Below, one piece after another: positions 16,788 through 25,897 of a stretch of 64,000 nt of DNA. The stretch comes from Cytobacillus oceanisediminis (GTDB lineage: Bacteria > Bacillota > Bacilli > Bacillales > Cytobacillaceae): contig NZ_QGTW01000006.1 of NCBI RefSeq assembly GCF_003182355.1, positions 186,001 to 250,000 of the forward strand, read 5' to 3'. A program made the translations under genes and the position numbers. The notes under the pieces were generated by a model. That model was given only the letters and a program-made list of their open reading frames with translations. It was not told the DNA's origin and searched no databases. Position 1 is the first letter of the stretch; every line of letters begins with the position of its first letter.

Positions 16788-17588
16788 ATGATGCAGCAAA
16801 CTGTCCATACACAAATGCTATCGGAGCTGGAAACTGCGATTCATACATATGTGCGGCCTGACACCTTTCCACTTGCTATTAGGGTAATGAAAAAAGAGGA
16901 AATTATGCCTGATCGGGTAAAGCGTCCTGCTAAAGATTTCGGCAAAACGTTCAGCATCTGCCAGGGTGTTACAATGGCAAGGCGATATGGTTGGGCTCTT
17001 GCCATGGGTGGAGAGGATTTATCCTGCCCAATTGCCAAAATTGCATTTGGATTTGAAGAAGAACTGGACTATTACACCAATGGAAGCCTGACAGATGGCA
17101 TGTACACAAAAACATGTGATTTGGGAGCTTTAACGGAAGCGGCTGTTCCAAAGTTTACGAGAGAAGAAGCGGGAACAGTTTTGATGGCTCCACTGGGAAG
17201 GGCAGCTTTTGAACCAGAAGTGATCGCAGTCTATGGGAATTCTGCACAGGTTATGAGGATGGTTGCCGGAGCCCTCTATCATACAGGCGGGGAAATCACT
17301 TCTACCTTTACCGCAAGAGCTGATTGTGCTGATATCGTCATTAAAACAATTAAGGCCGATAAACCGCAAGTCATTCTGCCATGTTACGGTGATCGTGTTT
17401 TCGGCCAGACTCATGATCATGAAATGGCCTTTACAATTCCTTATTCCATGGCGGAGGAGTTCATTGATGGGTTAAAGCAAACTCACAAAGGCGGGGTCCG
17501 CTACCCTGTTCCAACCTACCTGCAATATGAGGCTAAGTATCCGGATACCTACGAAAAGCTGAACGACATGTTCGAAAACAAACTATAA
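16788..17588 (+). CDS. DUF169 family protein
   Basis: 266 residues with the conserved blocks of the DUF169/COG2043 family: LAIRVMKKEEIMPDRVKRPAKDFGKTFSICQGVTMARRYGW (around residues 30-70), LSCPIAKIAFGF, and PCYGDRVFGQTHDHEMAFTIP near the C-terminus. Several Cys (CQGV, SCP, CDLG, ADCAD, PCYGD) are in positions that could bind a cofactor or metal. Function unknown. Starts after AAGGAGG, 78 bp after bioY and codirectional; the gap holds a possible independent promoter, so a link to biotin is only positional. Confidence 0.82.
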   Translation: MMQQTVHTQMLSELETAIHTYVRPDTFPLAIRVMKKEEIMPDRVKRPAKDFGKTFSICQGVTMARRYGWALAMGGEDLSCPIAKIAFGFEEELDYYTNGSLTDGMYTKTCDLGALTEAAVPKFTREEAGTVLMAPLGRAAFEPEVIAVYGNSAQVMRMVAGALYHTGGEITSTFTARADCADIVIKTIKADKPQVILPCYGDRVFGQTHDHEMAFTIPYSMAEEFIDGLKQTHKGGVRYPVPTYLQYEAKYPDTYEKLNDMFENKL

Positions 17589-17594
17589 TCATTC

Positions 17595-17636
17595 AAGCTG
17601 GTACTTTTATTATTAAGGTACCAGCTTGTTTCATTT
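17595..17636 (+). terminator. Terminator after the DUF169 gene
   Basis: AAGCTGGTAC (17595-17604) pairs with GTACCAGCTT (17618-17627), followed by GTTTCATTTTT. Confidence 0.85.
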
Positions 17637-17683
17637 TTGCAAAAAGGTAAAATAGAGAAAGGAACGTAAACAAGAAAAGAGAG

Positions 17684-18307
17684 ATGAACATAATGAGAAA
17701 CTTTTTCCCATCCATATATGATCTAGCCATGCAGCCGCTAGAAAAACGGAAATTCCAGCAAATACGTAAAGAGATTCTCTCGCATGCTACCGGTCGTATA
17801 TTGGAAATTGGTGCAGGCACTGGCATCAACTTTCCATTATATAAAAACGCAGAACATGTTGATGCCATTGAACCAAATCCAGGAATGATCGAACAGTCTT
17901 ATACGCGAAAGGCTGCTGCAGCTGTTCCCATTCAAGTCCATCAGCAATCAGCCGAAGGCCTGAATTTTCCTGATGATACCTTTGACACAGTTGTTGCTAC
18001 ACTTGTTTTCTGTACGATTCCAGACCCTGAAAAAGCACTGCAGGAAATCAAAAGGGTAAGCAAACCCCATGCAAAAATACTATTCTTTGAACATGTGAAA
18101 ATGAATCATCCCATTCTCGCATTTGCCCAGGAAGCCTTAAATCCTCTTTGGAAACGAGTATGCGATGGCTGCCATCTAAACCGTGACACACTGCACACCA
18201 TCCAGGAATCCGGACTGCAGGTGACAAACTTGACTTCTTATTATAAGGGATTGTTTTTGGTGGTGGAGAGTCAGAATAAAAAAGCAATCGACCTTCCTTC
18301 TCGTTGA
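17684..18307 (+). CDS. Class I SAM-dependent methyltransferase
   Basis: 207 residues with motif I RILEIGAGTGINFPLY, motif II acidic end VDAIEPN, and post-motif FDTVVATLVFCTIPDPEKALQEIKRV (Methyltransf_11 type). LFFEHVKMNHP and CDGCHLNRDT follow. Similar proteins are annotated as phospholipid or ubiquinone-type methyltransferases, but substrate cannot be settled. Start is ATG 17684, or ATG 17693 nearer to the GAGAG site. Single gene. Confidence 0.85.
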   Translation: MNIMRNFFPSIYDLAMQPLEKRKFQQIRKEILSHATGRILEIGAGTGINFPLYKNAEHVDAIEPNPGMIEQSYTRKAAAAVPIQVHQQSAEGLNFPDDTFDTVVATLVFCTIPDPEKALQEIKRVSKPHAKILFFEHVKMNHPILAFAQEALNPLWKRVCDGCHLNRDTLHTIQESGLQVTNLTSYYKGLFLVVESQNKKAIDLPSR

Positions 18308-18335
18308 TAGGCAATTTGGTTGTTAATCTGGTTTG

Positions 18336-18434
18336 TTAACGACCATTGTTCTATTTGTTTACTTATTATCGTTGATAATCCTGCTTACTTAACTACCTTT
18401 TTTCTCTTAGTTTGGCCATTATCGTCGTTAATCC
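18336..18434 (+). repeat. Two units of the TTAACTACC-N21-TTATCGTCGTTAATCC repeat
   Basis: Unit 1: TTAACGACC (18336) then 21 nt then TTATCGTTGATAATCC. Unit 2: TTAACTACC (18389) then 21 nt then TTATCGTCGTTAATCC (18419-18434). Period 53 bp. The same box order and the same 21-nt internal spacing recur in the 52-bp array at 37754-37961, while the 21-nt interiors are unrelated. No coding capacity. Confidence 0.7.
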
Positions 18435-18439
18435 GGCAC

Positions 18440-18466
18440 AATAAAAAAGAAGGCTTGTCAGCCCTC
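18440..18466 (-). terminator. Terminator of the ABC/CoA-ligase operon
   Basis: GAAGGCT (18449-18455) pairs with AGCCCTC (18460-18466, one wobble); minus-strand T run CTTTTTTATT. Lies just after the ligase stop. Confidence 0.65.
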
Positions 18467-18473
18467 CATCAAT

Positions 18474-19646
18474 CTAAACTTTTTTTAATTCGTAATTCCG
18501 TTTGTCTACTAGCTTTTTTTCTTCCTTTTTAAACCTGCCGCAAGCTGTTCTTTCTATAAGGGGCTTAACCCTGATGACATCCTGAATCTTGGCAGCTAAT
18601 CCAGATTGTAATTCAGCTTCGGATTCTACTAAAATTCTAAACTCATCCTGTCCCTTATCATTTGTGACAATAGCTTGGAAAGCTGAATATCCTGCTCCCT
18701 CTAAGACTTCTGAAAGCTGCTTTTCTCTTACGAACATTCCTTTCACTTTAACGCCATCGCTTACACGGCCGAGCACTCCCGCAATCCTTTTCCCTTCATA
18801 GCCTTCAACCCAGCGTGAAAGGTCACCCGTCCCAAACCGGATGAGCGGGTAGTTTTTATCAAAAAGCGAAACGACCACCTCCCCCTCACCTGCTGAAACT
18901 TCCTTCCCTGTATGCGGATCACAAATTTGCACAATGGCTGTACCCGTCACTTTTAGACCGGGCCCTTGTTTATCCTCAAACGCCAGGCAGCCGCAATCCG
19001 CTGTCCCATATCCTTCAAAAACTGAAATGCCATTGTCCTCGCACCGTTTCCGCATTTGTACAGTGAGCATTTCCGCCGTAAAAAATACTTTCTCAATGAC
19101 TATTTCCTTGCCGATCTTCCATCCCTTTTCTTCTATTGCGTCAAGCAATAGATTAAAGAAGCTGGGTGTTCCTACATAACCGGTTACTTTGACATCCTTC
19201 ATCACTTGGATTTGCAGCTCCCGGTTTCCTGTTCCTGCGGGAACCACAGTTGCCCCTAATTCGCGAAGAGCCGAGTCAAACATAAAGCCAGCAGGTGACA
19301 GGTGGTAGGAGAAAGTGTTTTGTACAATGTCTTCATGGCCAAAACCAGCCGCATGAAGTGCCTCTGAAAAACGCCAAAAATCTTTTTCATGGGTTTGCGG
19401 GTCATAGATTGGGCCTGGTGACATAAAGATCCTTGCCATTTCATTTGGCTTCATGGCGGCAAGGTTTCCGAAAGGCTGGATGGCAGCCTGCAGTTCAGGC
19501 AAACGATCTTTTTTAAGTACAGGAATTTTCACTAGATCCTTGATCGATTGAATATCATAGGGTGCTAGGCCGGCTGCATCAAGCTGCCTTTTAAAACCCG
19601 GAACTTTCTCATATGCATACTGAATCATATCCTTCAGCTTTTCCAC
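18474..19646 (-). CDS. Phenylacetate-CoA-ligase-like AMP-forming enzyme
   Basis: 390 residues, ANL superfamily. Starts like PaaK (YAYEKVPGFKRQLDAAGL, IKDLVKIPVLKKDRL). Nucleotide-binding regions include FEGYGTADCG and YPLIRFGTGDLSRWVEG, then VLGRVSDGVKVKGMFV, the hinge and C-terminal lid. The N-terminal P-loop is unusual (MSPGPIYDPQT instead of SSGTTG-type), as in a subset of this family. GTG start abuts the livF stop, with AGAGGTGG as site. Last gene of the ABC cluster; likely activates the imported acid to its CoA thioester (inference). Confidence 0.85.
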   Translation of the reverse strand: MEKLKDMIQYAYEKVPGFKRQLDAAGLAPYDIQSIKDLVKIPVLKKDRLPELQAAIQPFGNLAAMKPNEMARIFMSPGPIYDPQTHEKDFWRFSEALHAAGFGHEDIVQNTFSYHLSPAGFMFDSALRELGATVVPAGTGNRELQIQVMKDVKVTGYVGTPSFFNLLLDAIEEKGWKIGKEIVIEKVFFTAEMLTVQMRKRCEDNGISVFEGYGTADCGCLAFEDKQGPGLKVTGTAIVQICDPHTGKEVSAGEGEVVVSLFDKNYPLIRFGTGDLSRWVEGYEGKRIAGVLGRVSDGVKVKGMFVREKQLSEVLEGAGYSAFQAIVTNDKGQDEFRILVESEAELQSGLAAKIQDVIRVKPLIERTACGRFKKEEKKLVDKRNYELKKV

Positions 19647-20435
19647 CTATAGCCACCTCTTTCTTCTTTTATAGGATTTAATATCCTTATAGCTTTTCCG
19701 GCCTTTATCGCCCATGCCCAGGTAAAATTCGCGAACATCCTGATTGGAAAGCAATCGTTCCACTGTCCCGTCCATCACGATCCGGCCATTTTCCATGATA
19801 TAGCCATAGTCTGCAATCGAAAGAGCAACATTTGCATTCTGTTCAACTACGAGAATAGTCGTTCCCTCTTCTTCATTGATTTTTTTTATGATGCCAAAGA
19901 TCTCTTTCACTAATAGCGGCGCTAGTCCTAACGATGGTTCATCCAGGAGAAGCACTTTAGGTTTGGCCATTATGCCTCTGCCGATGGCGAGCATTTGCTG
20001 CTCCCCGCCTGATAGATAGCCCGCCTGGCGGTGCTTCAGCATTTCAAGCTTCGGAAAATAATGATACACTTTTTGGATATCACTTTTAATATTTTTCCGG
20101 TCCTTCCGGGTATGTGCACCAGCAATTAAATTATCTTCTACAGAAAGATGCTTGAAAACGCGTCTGCCTTCCATGCATTGAAAAATCCCTTTTTTCACAA
20201 TGGTTTCTGCATCGCTTACATCAATCCGCTCGCCGTATAATTCGATAAAACCATCAGTTACTTCGCCATTTTCACTTTTTAGCAAACCGGAAATAGCTTT
20301 CAGTGTAGTCGTCTTCCCGGCACCATTGCTACCGAGCAGGGCAACAATTTTCCCTTTAGGAACGACCATTGACATCCCTTTTAGAACAAGAATGACCTTA
20401 TCGTACATTACTTCGACATTGTTAATTGTCAGCAT
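19647..20435 (-). CDS. livF: Branched-chain-type ABC transporter ATPase LivF
   Basis: 262 residues. Walker A LLGSNGAGKTTTLKAISG, signature YLSGGEQQMLAIGRG, Walker B VLLLDEPSLGLAPLL, H-loop replaced by the family's usual VVEQNA. Typical for LivF, except for a basic C-terminal tail (GRKSYKDIKSYKRRKRWL). Cytoplasmic energising subunit partnered with LivG (25898). In the operon it follows livK after a 273-bp gap filled by 21-bp repeats. Confidence 0.92.
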   Translation of the reverse strand: MLTINNVEVMYDKVILVLKGMSMVVPKGKIVALLGSNGAGKTTTLKAISGLLKSENGEVTDGFIELYGERIDVSDAETIVKKGIFQCMEGRRVFKHLSVEDNLIAGAHTRKDRKNIKSDIQKVYHYFPKLEMLKHRQAGYLSGGEQQMLAIGRGIMAKPKVLLLDEPSLGLAPLLVKEIFGIIKKINEEEGTTILVVEQNANVALSIADYGYIMENGRIVMDGTVERLLSNQDVREFYLGMGDKGRKSYKDIKSYKRRKRWL

Positions 20436-20514
20436 GCTTTATCCTCCTAGCTTCTTATCTCGCTGAACTTGATTTTCCTTTGTTATTATCTTTATCTATT
20501 AAGCCGTTTCAAGT

Positions 20515-20650
20515 TTATTCTTCAGTTTTCGACTTTTATTCTCTAAATCTGACATTTCTTTGCTGTTTTAAGCATTTTATTCGCCAATCCTTTCAGATTG
20601 TTCGCTAAATCCCCCACTTTATTCGCTAAGTTCACAATTTCGCCTAATAA
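20515..20650 (-). repeat. Degenerate 21-bp tandem array between livK and livF
   Basis: TTATTC-type units begin at 20515, 20536, 20557, 20577, 20598 and 20619 (spacing 20-21 bp) with a final CGCCTAATAAC; the best-conserved core is TTATTCGCTAA. It sits inside the ABC operon, upstream of livF. No hairpin-forming symmetry is evident. A short GC-rich hairpin at about 20677-20700 nearer livK may be a weak terminator. Confidence 0.6.
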
Positions 20651-20708
20651 CAGCTTGAACCCTTAAAATTCAACAGGAGGCGGGTTATCAACCTCGCCCC
20701 CAGTCTGT

Positions 20709-21887
20709 TTAGTAGCCGATATAGTCTGTGAACACTTCGAACTTCCCGTTTTTAACTTCTGCCAAACGGATTTGATTTGTGCCTGCATGGCTGTCGGCTG
20801 TGAATGTAACTGGTGCAGCCAATCCTCCAAGGTCAAGGTTTGAAATTTTCTCAAGTCCAGCACGGATGCCTTCGCCCGTTGTCGGATCTTCAGCAAGCTT
20901 TATGCCTTCAACCATAATCTTGGCAGACACCCAGCCCTGGATAAACTTCTGGTTTTTGTCTTCCAGCTTTTCACCCTTGCTCTCTACATACTTTTTAACC
21001 TCTTCCATTCCTGGAAGGTCTTCATACGGGAATGCATGAGTTACGACACCGATAAAGCCTTCAGCAGCATCGCCGGCAATTGGAAGCAAACCTTCCCCAG
21101 TAGCCCAGTTTAAACCAATAAATTGTGTATCCAAACCAAGCTTTTTAGCATCCTTTAGAATTGTTGCCGTTGCTCCCCATGTTTGGTTAATAATCGCATA
21201 GTCAGGATTTTTCTTTTCCATATTCAATAATTGTGATGTTGCATCGAGCGTCTTCAAGTCAACAATTTGTTCATCAACAATTTCTATGCCATTCTCCTTG
21301 GCATAATTCTTGGCATCTTCGATTGGAGACTTCCCAAATGCGGTGTCATTGTAAATTAAAGCTACAGTCGGTGTACCGCCAGTATGATTGTCTTTTATCC
21401 ACTTTAATACAGATCTTGCCTGGTCTGAATAGGAAGCGGCAGCCAGGAAGTTATATGGGCTTTCATCAATATTTTTTAGGTTCTCAGAGTAAGAAGCTGA
21501 GATAAATGGAAGTTTGTCAGCTGCAACCTGCTGGCGAAGGGCCTCAGTATCACCCGTACCCCATCCTAAAATGGCAGCAACTTTATCTTTGGATTTTAAC
21601 TTTTGATATAACTTCTGTGCTTCAGGAATTTTGTACGCATAATCATCACCGATTAATTCCAGCTTATTTCCGTTGATATCCTCGCCGGCAATGGATTCAA
21701 AAAATGCTTTTTCCCCTTCTGCATAAGGTGTGCCTACATCACCGGTACCGCCTGTCAGGTCAAAAATACCGCCGATTTTTACCGCGCCTTTTTTATCTGC
21801 CGCTGCTTCCTCACCGCCGCCTGAACAGCCAGCCAGCACTCCAGTCATTAGTGTTGCTGCCAATAAACCTGCCCAAAATTTTTTCAT
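20709..21887 (-). CDS. livK: ABC transporter substrate-binding lipoprotein (LivK-like)
   Basis: 392 residues, type I periplasmic-binding fold (Peripla_BP_6). Lipoprotein signal KKFWAGLLAATLMTGVLAGC with lipobox LAGC. KIGGIFDLTGGTGDVGTPYAEGEKAF begins the mature domain; AILGWGTGDTEALRQQVAADKLPFIS and TVALIYNDTAFGKSPI are typical. The GWGTGDT loop replaces the G-x-x-S/T-S amino-acid-binding loop, arguing for a ligand other than leucine-type amino acids (inference). Anchored outside the membrane; feeds LivH/LivM. Confidence 0.88.
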   Translation of the reverse strand: MKKFWAGLLAATLMTGVLAGCSGGGEEAAADKKGAVKIGGIFDLTGGTGDVGTPYAEGEKAFFESIAGEDINGNKLELIGDDYAYKIPEAQKLYQKLKSKDKVAAILGWGTGDTEALRQQVAADKLPFISASYSENLKNIDESPYNFLAAASYSDQARSVLKWIKDNHTGGTPTVALIYNDTAFGKSPIEDAKNYAKENGIEIVDEQIVDLKTLDATSQLLNMEKKNPDYAIINQTWGATATILKDAKKLGLDTQFIGLNWATGEGLLPIAGDAAEGFIGVVTHAFPYEDLPGMEEVKKYVESKGEKLEDKNQKFIQGWVSAKIMVEGIKLAEDPTTGEGIRAGLEKISNLDLGGLAAPVTFTADSHAGTNQIRLAEVKNGKFEVFTDYIGY

Positions 21888-21983
21888 TTTGCTCCCCCTT
21901 ATTCCTTCTTTTTTTATTAAAAATTGAAAGTATACTTCCTATCAAATACACTTTCAAAATTTTCAGATATTATTGCCCGGGAA

Positions 21984-23045
21984 TTAATATGAAAACGGCC
22001 AAAGCTTAAAATAATCCTTAATATTCTTCCAGATCTTCGCAAGTCCCTGTGGTTCATAGATTAAGAACAAGATGATTACCAGTCCGAATACAACTTCCTT
22101 CATGCCGATTAAGACAGCTGATAAGTCTGGGAAAACTCCGCTTAAAAGCTCAACCCCAGATCTAAGGACAACTGGCAGAAGTGTTATAAACACGGCTCCA
22201 TAAATTGACCCGAACACACTGCCCAATCCGCCTACGAGTATAATTGCCAAATACTCAATGGAAACTGTAATGCTGTACAGCTCTGGACTTACCACCATTG
22301 TATAGTGGCCCAGCAGGGCACCTGCAATTCCAACGAAAAAGGAACTTACAATAAATGCCAATACCTTATATTTAAACAAATCAATTCCCATTACTTCTGC
22401 TGCCACATCACGGTCACGGACAGCTATAAATGCCCGGCCAACCCGAGAGCGGAAGAGATTGAGGGTAAATATGGTTGTAATAACCAGAACAACAAACATC
22501 AGATAGTAATAGCTGCGCTCGCTGTAAAAAACAAATCCGCCCAGTTCCGGCCTTGATAGCACCATTCCGGCTGTTCCGCCTGTTAACGAGTCCCAGCGAG
22601 AAATGACAAACAGGATAATCACTTGTGCTGCCAGGGTAGCGATAGCTAAGTACAGTCCTTTCAGCCTTAGCGATGGCAAACCGAACAATCCGCCCACAAC
22701 CGCCGTAATAATACCTGCAGTCGGCATGGCAATCCAGAAGCTTAACCCCAGCTTGGCTGTCAGAATGGCAGAAGTATAACCTCCCACACCTAGAAATGCA
22801 CCTACCCCTATTGAAATCTGCCCGGTAAAACCGGTTAAAATATTTAATCCGATTGCTCCAATTGCAGCAATTCCACAAAGTGTAGCTAAACCAATCACAT
22901 AATCGGAGGCAAACATCGGGAATACCGCGAAAACAGCCAGCAGAATGAATACCCGCATCCGCACTCTGGAAATTTTCCAGATGGCCATATCCTGTTTATA
23001 ATTCACATGGAATTCTCCACAATCCATTACAAAGGGATTTCTCAT
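21984..23045 (-). CDS. livM: Branched-chain-type ABC permease LivM
   Basis: 353 residues, about 9-10 membrane segments, with an N-terminal extension before the first helix. GLNILTGFTGQISIGVGAFLGVGGYTSAIL is the LivM hallmark, followed by RDRDVAAEVMGIDLFKYKVLAF (the EAA-like coupling region) and GGLGSVFGSIYGAVFI. Start ATG follows GAGAGGGTG, within the end of livH. Permease half of the uptake system. Confidence 0.92.
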   Translation of the reverse strand: MRNPFVMDCGEFHVNYKQDMAIWKISRVRMRVFILLAVFAVFPMFASDYVIGLATLCGIAAIGAIGLNILTGFTGQISIGVGAFLGVGGYTSAILTAKLGLSFWIAMPTAGIITAVVGGLFGLPSLRLKGLYLAIATLAAQVIILFVISRWDSLTGGTAGMVLSRPELGGFVFYSERSYYYLMFVVLVITTIFTLNLFRSRVGRAFIAVRDRDVAAEVMGIDLFKYKVLAFIVSSFFVGIAGALLGHYTMVVSPELYSITVSIEYLAIILVGGLGSVFGSIYGAVFITLLPVVLRSGVELLSGVFPDLSAVLIGMKEVVFGLVIILFLIYEPQGLAKIWKNIKDYFKLWPFSY

Positions 23046-23048
23046 CGT

Positions 23049-23933
23049 TTACACCCTCTCGATTTCTTTTTTTCCGAACAAACCATATGGCTTGAACATC
23101 AGGATTAATACGAGGATGACAAACGGCATCACTTCTTTCAGACCGCCTCCAACCAATGGATCCAGGTAACCGCCAGTCAAGCTTTCAAGTATGCCGATAA
23201 TGAGCCCGCCAATAATGGCGCCCGGAATACTGTCTAGCCCTCCAAGGATGGCAACCGGCAAAACCTTCAATCCGATAGCCGAAAGGGAAGCGTTAACGCC
23301 ATTAATATTCCCAAGCAGGATTCCTCCGACTGCTGAAACAATCGCAGCAATTGCCCAGGCTACAGCAAAAATCATTTTGACGCTAATCCCCATTGACATA
23401 GCCGCCTGCTGGTCATCTGCAGTGGCCCTCATTGCAATGCCAAGCTTTGAATATTTGAAAAAGAGGGTAAAGATGCCAAGCATGATAAATACGATTAAAA
23501 GTGACCAAAGATAAACCGGTGCTATCACGATTTCTCCCAGCTTAACCGGCTGTTCAGAGAAAACCTTTGGAAATACACGTGTTTCATGCCCCCAAATAAT
23601 ATGAACAATCCCGGCAAGCACACTGGATAAACCAATGGTTGCCATGATCATCGAAATAACCGGCTCTCCGATAAATGGCCTTAATACGATTCGTTCAATG
23701 ACAAAGCCAAGAACTGCACTAAATATTAATGCAATTAACAATGCGGCCACAAAAGGTATGTTGTATGCTGTAATAAGCGTTAAACACACATAGGTTCCAA
23801 TCAAAAGGAACTCACCCTGTGCAAAGTTGATGGCATCGCTGGATTTATAGATTAATACAAAACCTAATGCCACCAATGCGTAGACACTTCCTACTACAAT
23901 TCCTGTTACAAGCATTTGCAAGAAAAAGATCAT
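23049..23933 (-). CDS. livH: Branched-chain-type ABC permease LivH
   Basis: 294 residues, about 8 membrane segments: GIVVGSVYALVALGFVLIYKSSDAINFAQGEFLLIGTY is the LivH signature; AMRATADDQQAAMSMGI the coupling helix; GGLDSIPGAIIGGLIIG the end. Its ATG directly follows the stop of the acyl-CoA ligase, so the ligase is part of the transport operon. Confidence 0.92.
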   Translation of the reverse strand: MIFFLQMLVTGIVVGSVYALVALGFVLIYKSSDAINFAQGEFLLIGTYVCLTLITAYNIPFVAALLIALIFSAVLGFVIERIVLRPFIGEPVISMIMATIGLSSVLAGIVHIIWGHETRVFPKVFSEQPVKLGEIVIAPVYLWSLLIVFIMLGIFTLFFKYSKLGIAMRATADDQQAAMSMGISVKMIFAVAWAIAAIVSAVGGILLGNINGVNASLSAIGLKVLPVAILGGLDSIPGAIIGGLIIGILESLTGGYLDPLVGGGLKEVMPFVILVLILMFKPYGLFGKKEIERV

Positions 23934-25841
23934 TTAAGCTGCCCCCTCTCCTTCATCCATAAAGATGACCTGAAGTGTCGTTTGGATGGTTTGTTCTATA
24001 CCGTCACGATATTTGATGGTTCCATTAACCTTAATCTTTTTATCCTCGGTGTATAGACCATCAATAAGCAATTCATACTTTTTGGCAACAAATTGCCTGC
24101 GTACTTTCTTTGTTCTCGTTAGTTCTTCATCATCTGCATCCAATTCTTTGTATAGCAGGACAAATTTCTTCACACGGGCTTTTTCAGGAAGAGACTGATT
24201 GATTTCCTGGACCTGTTTTTCAATTAAATCAAGGACCTCCGGCTTAGAGGACAGATCTGTATAGGTTGTATAGCTGATCTGGTTCTTCTCCGCCCACCGA
24301 CCCACATTCTTCATATCAATATTTATCATTGCAACCACATAAGGCCGGTCCTTGCCAATTGCTACAGCCTCCTGGATATAGGAGCTGAACTTCAGTTTGT
24401 TCTCAATAAATTGCGGAGAGAACATCTCACCGGTATCAAGGCGGATAACATCTTTAATCCGGTCAATGACATACAAATGCCCTTCCTCATCAAGCCTGCC
24501 GGCATCCCCAGTATGCAGCCAGCCGTCCTGAATGGTATCTTTCGTACTTTTTTCATTTTTGTAGTAGCCCTTACAGACACTTGAGCTTTTAATAAGAATT
24601 TCACCTTCCTCAGAAATCTTCACTTCTGTTCCTGGGATGGGTATGCCGACGCTATCCAGCTTGATGTCTCCATCTCGATGCACAATTGAAATACCGGAAA
24701 CCTCTGTTTGGCCGTAAATGCTTTTCACATTTACTCCGATGCTGTGAAAAAACTCAAACACATCCGGTCCAAGCGGAGCCCCTCCCGTATAGGCACGCTT
24801 GATTTTCAATAGCCCTAAATGGTCTCGAATGGCACTGAACATTAGGTAGTCCGCAATTTTATATAGAAGTTTTGTGCCCGAACTTATCGGCTTATTTTCA
24901 AAATGGGCTTTAGCGACTTTCTCACCAATTGGCTTGCACCAGTTATATACCTTTCTTTTCAGCCAGCCGCTATCCTGAATCTTCACCTGAAAGCGGGAAA
25001 CCATGTCTTCATAGATTCTGGGCGGCGAAAACATTACCTGTGGGCCAATTTCCCGCAAATCCTCCAATACAGTTGTCGGTTCTTCCGGGAAGTTAATCGT
25101 CATCCCGTTATATAGTCCCATAGCGATTGTCATCATTTGCTCGCCAATCCAGGCAAGCGGCAGAAAAGAGACATATTCATCCTTATCTGTCAGCGGATCT
25201 ATGCTTGATAGATTTTTAGCCATTTCTACAAGATTTTGATAGGTTAACATGGTGCCTTTCGGATTTCCGGTTGTTCCGGAAGTATAGGAAAGTATGGCGA
25301 CATCATCTGTGGTACCTTTGTCAACTTCATGCTGAAAAAATGCAGGGTGCTGTGATTTGAATGTATTGCCCAGTGCCAGCACATCTTCAAATTTAAGCAG
25401 AAATTCCTTCTGATAATCTCTCATTCCTCTAGGATCGTAATAAATGATCGTTTTCACTTTAGGAATTGTTTCTTTTATCTCCAGGAGTTTATCCACTTGC
25501 TCCTGATCTTCAGCTACCACAATCGTGGCATCACAATCATTGATAATATAGTTGAGTTCGGTTGAAAGGGATTCCTGATAGATCCCGACGGATATCCCGC
25601 CTAGGCTTTGTGCCGCCAATTCACTGATTACCCATTCAGGCCTGTTATCGCCCATAATGGCAAGCTTATCTCCTCTTTCAAACCCCAGTGTTGCCAACCC
25701 AAGGCTGAAGTTTTTTACCTGGTCTAAAAAATCCGCATATGTGAGTTCGTTCCAAATACCAAACTCTTTTTCTCTCAAAGCTACTTGCGAACCATTTTTG
25801 TAAACCCTTTCAATTAAAAGCTGCGGAAATGTCAAGCTCAT
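23934..25841 (-). CDS. Long-chain acyl-CoA synthetase (AMP-forming), FAA1/ACSL type
   Basis: 635 residues. P-loop AILSYTSGTTGNPKGTMLTY, A5 motif IYGQTEVSG, A7 LHTGDAGRLDEEGHLYVIDR, A8 with the hinge around IKDVIRLDTGEMFSPQFIENKL. Forms CoA thioesters from fatty or related acids. Lying between livG and livH, codirectional and abutting, it suggests that the transporter's cargo is a carboxylic acid trapped by CoA activation. A second, different ligase closes the operon. Start ATG follows GGAGGGGGG. Confidence 0.9.
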   Translation of the reverse strand: MSLTFPQLLIERVYKNGSQVALREKEFGIWNELTYADFLDQVKNFSLGLATLGFERGDKLAIMGDNRPEWVISELAAQSLGGISVGIYQESLSTELNYIINDCDATIVVAEDQEQVDKLLEIKETIPKVKTIIYYDPRGMRDYQKEFLLKFEDVLALGNTFKSQHPAFFQHEVDKGTTDDVAILSYTSGTTGNPKGTMLTYQNLVEMAKNLSSIDPLTDKDEYVSFLPLAWIGEQMMTIAMGLYNGMTINFPEEPTTVLEDLREIGPQVMFSPPRIYEDMVSRFQVKIQDSGWLKRKVYNWCKPIGEKVAKAHFENKPISSGTKLLYKIADYLMFSAIRDHLGLLKIKRAYTGGAPLGPDVFEFFHSIGVNVKSIYGQTEVSGISIVHRDGDIKLDSVGIPIPGTEVKISEEGEILIKSSSVCKGYYKNEKSTKDTIQDGWLHTGDAGRLDEEGHLYVIDRIKDVIRLDTGEMFSPQFIENKLKFSSYIQEAVAIGKDRPYVVAMINIDMKNVGRWAEKNQISYTTYTDLSSKPEVLDLIEKQVQEINQSLPEKARVKKFVLLYKELDADDEELTRTKKVRRQFVAKKYELLIDGLYTEDKKIKVNGTIKYRDGIEQTIQTTLQVIFMDEGEGAA

Positions 25842-25897
25842 CGAATTGATCCCCCCTCCATAAAAATTAAGATATAATTACAGCCGCTTTTTGTTTT

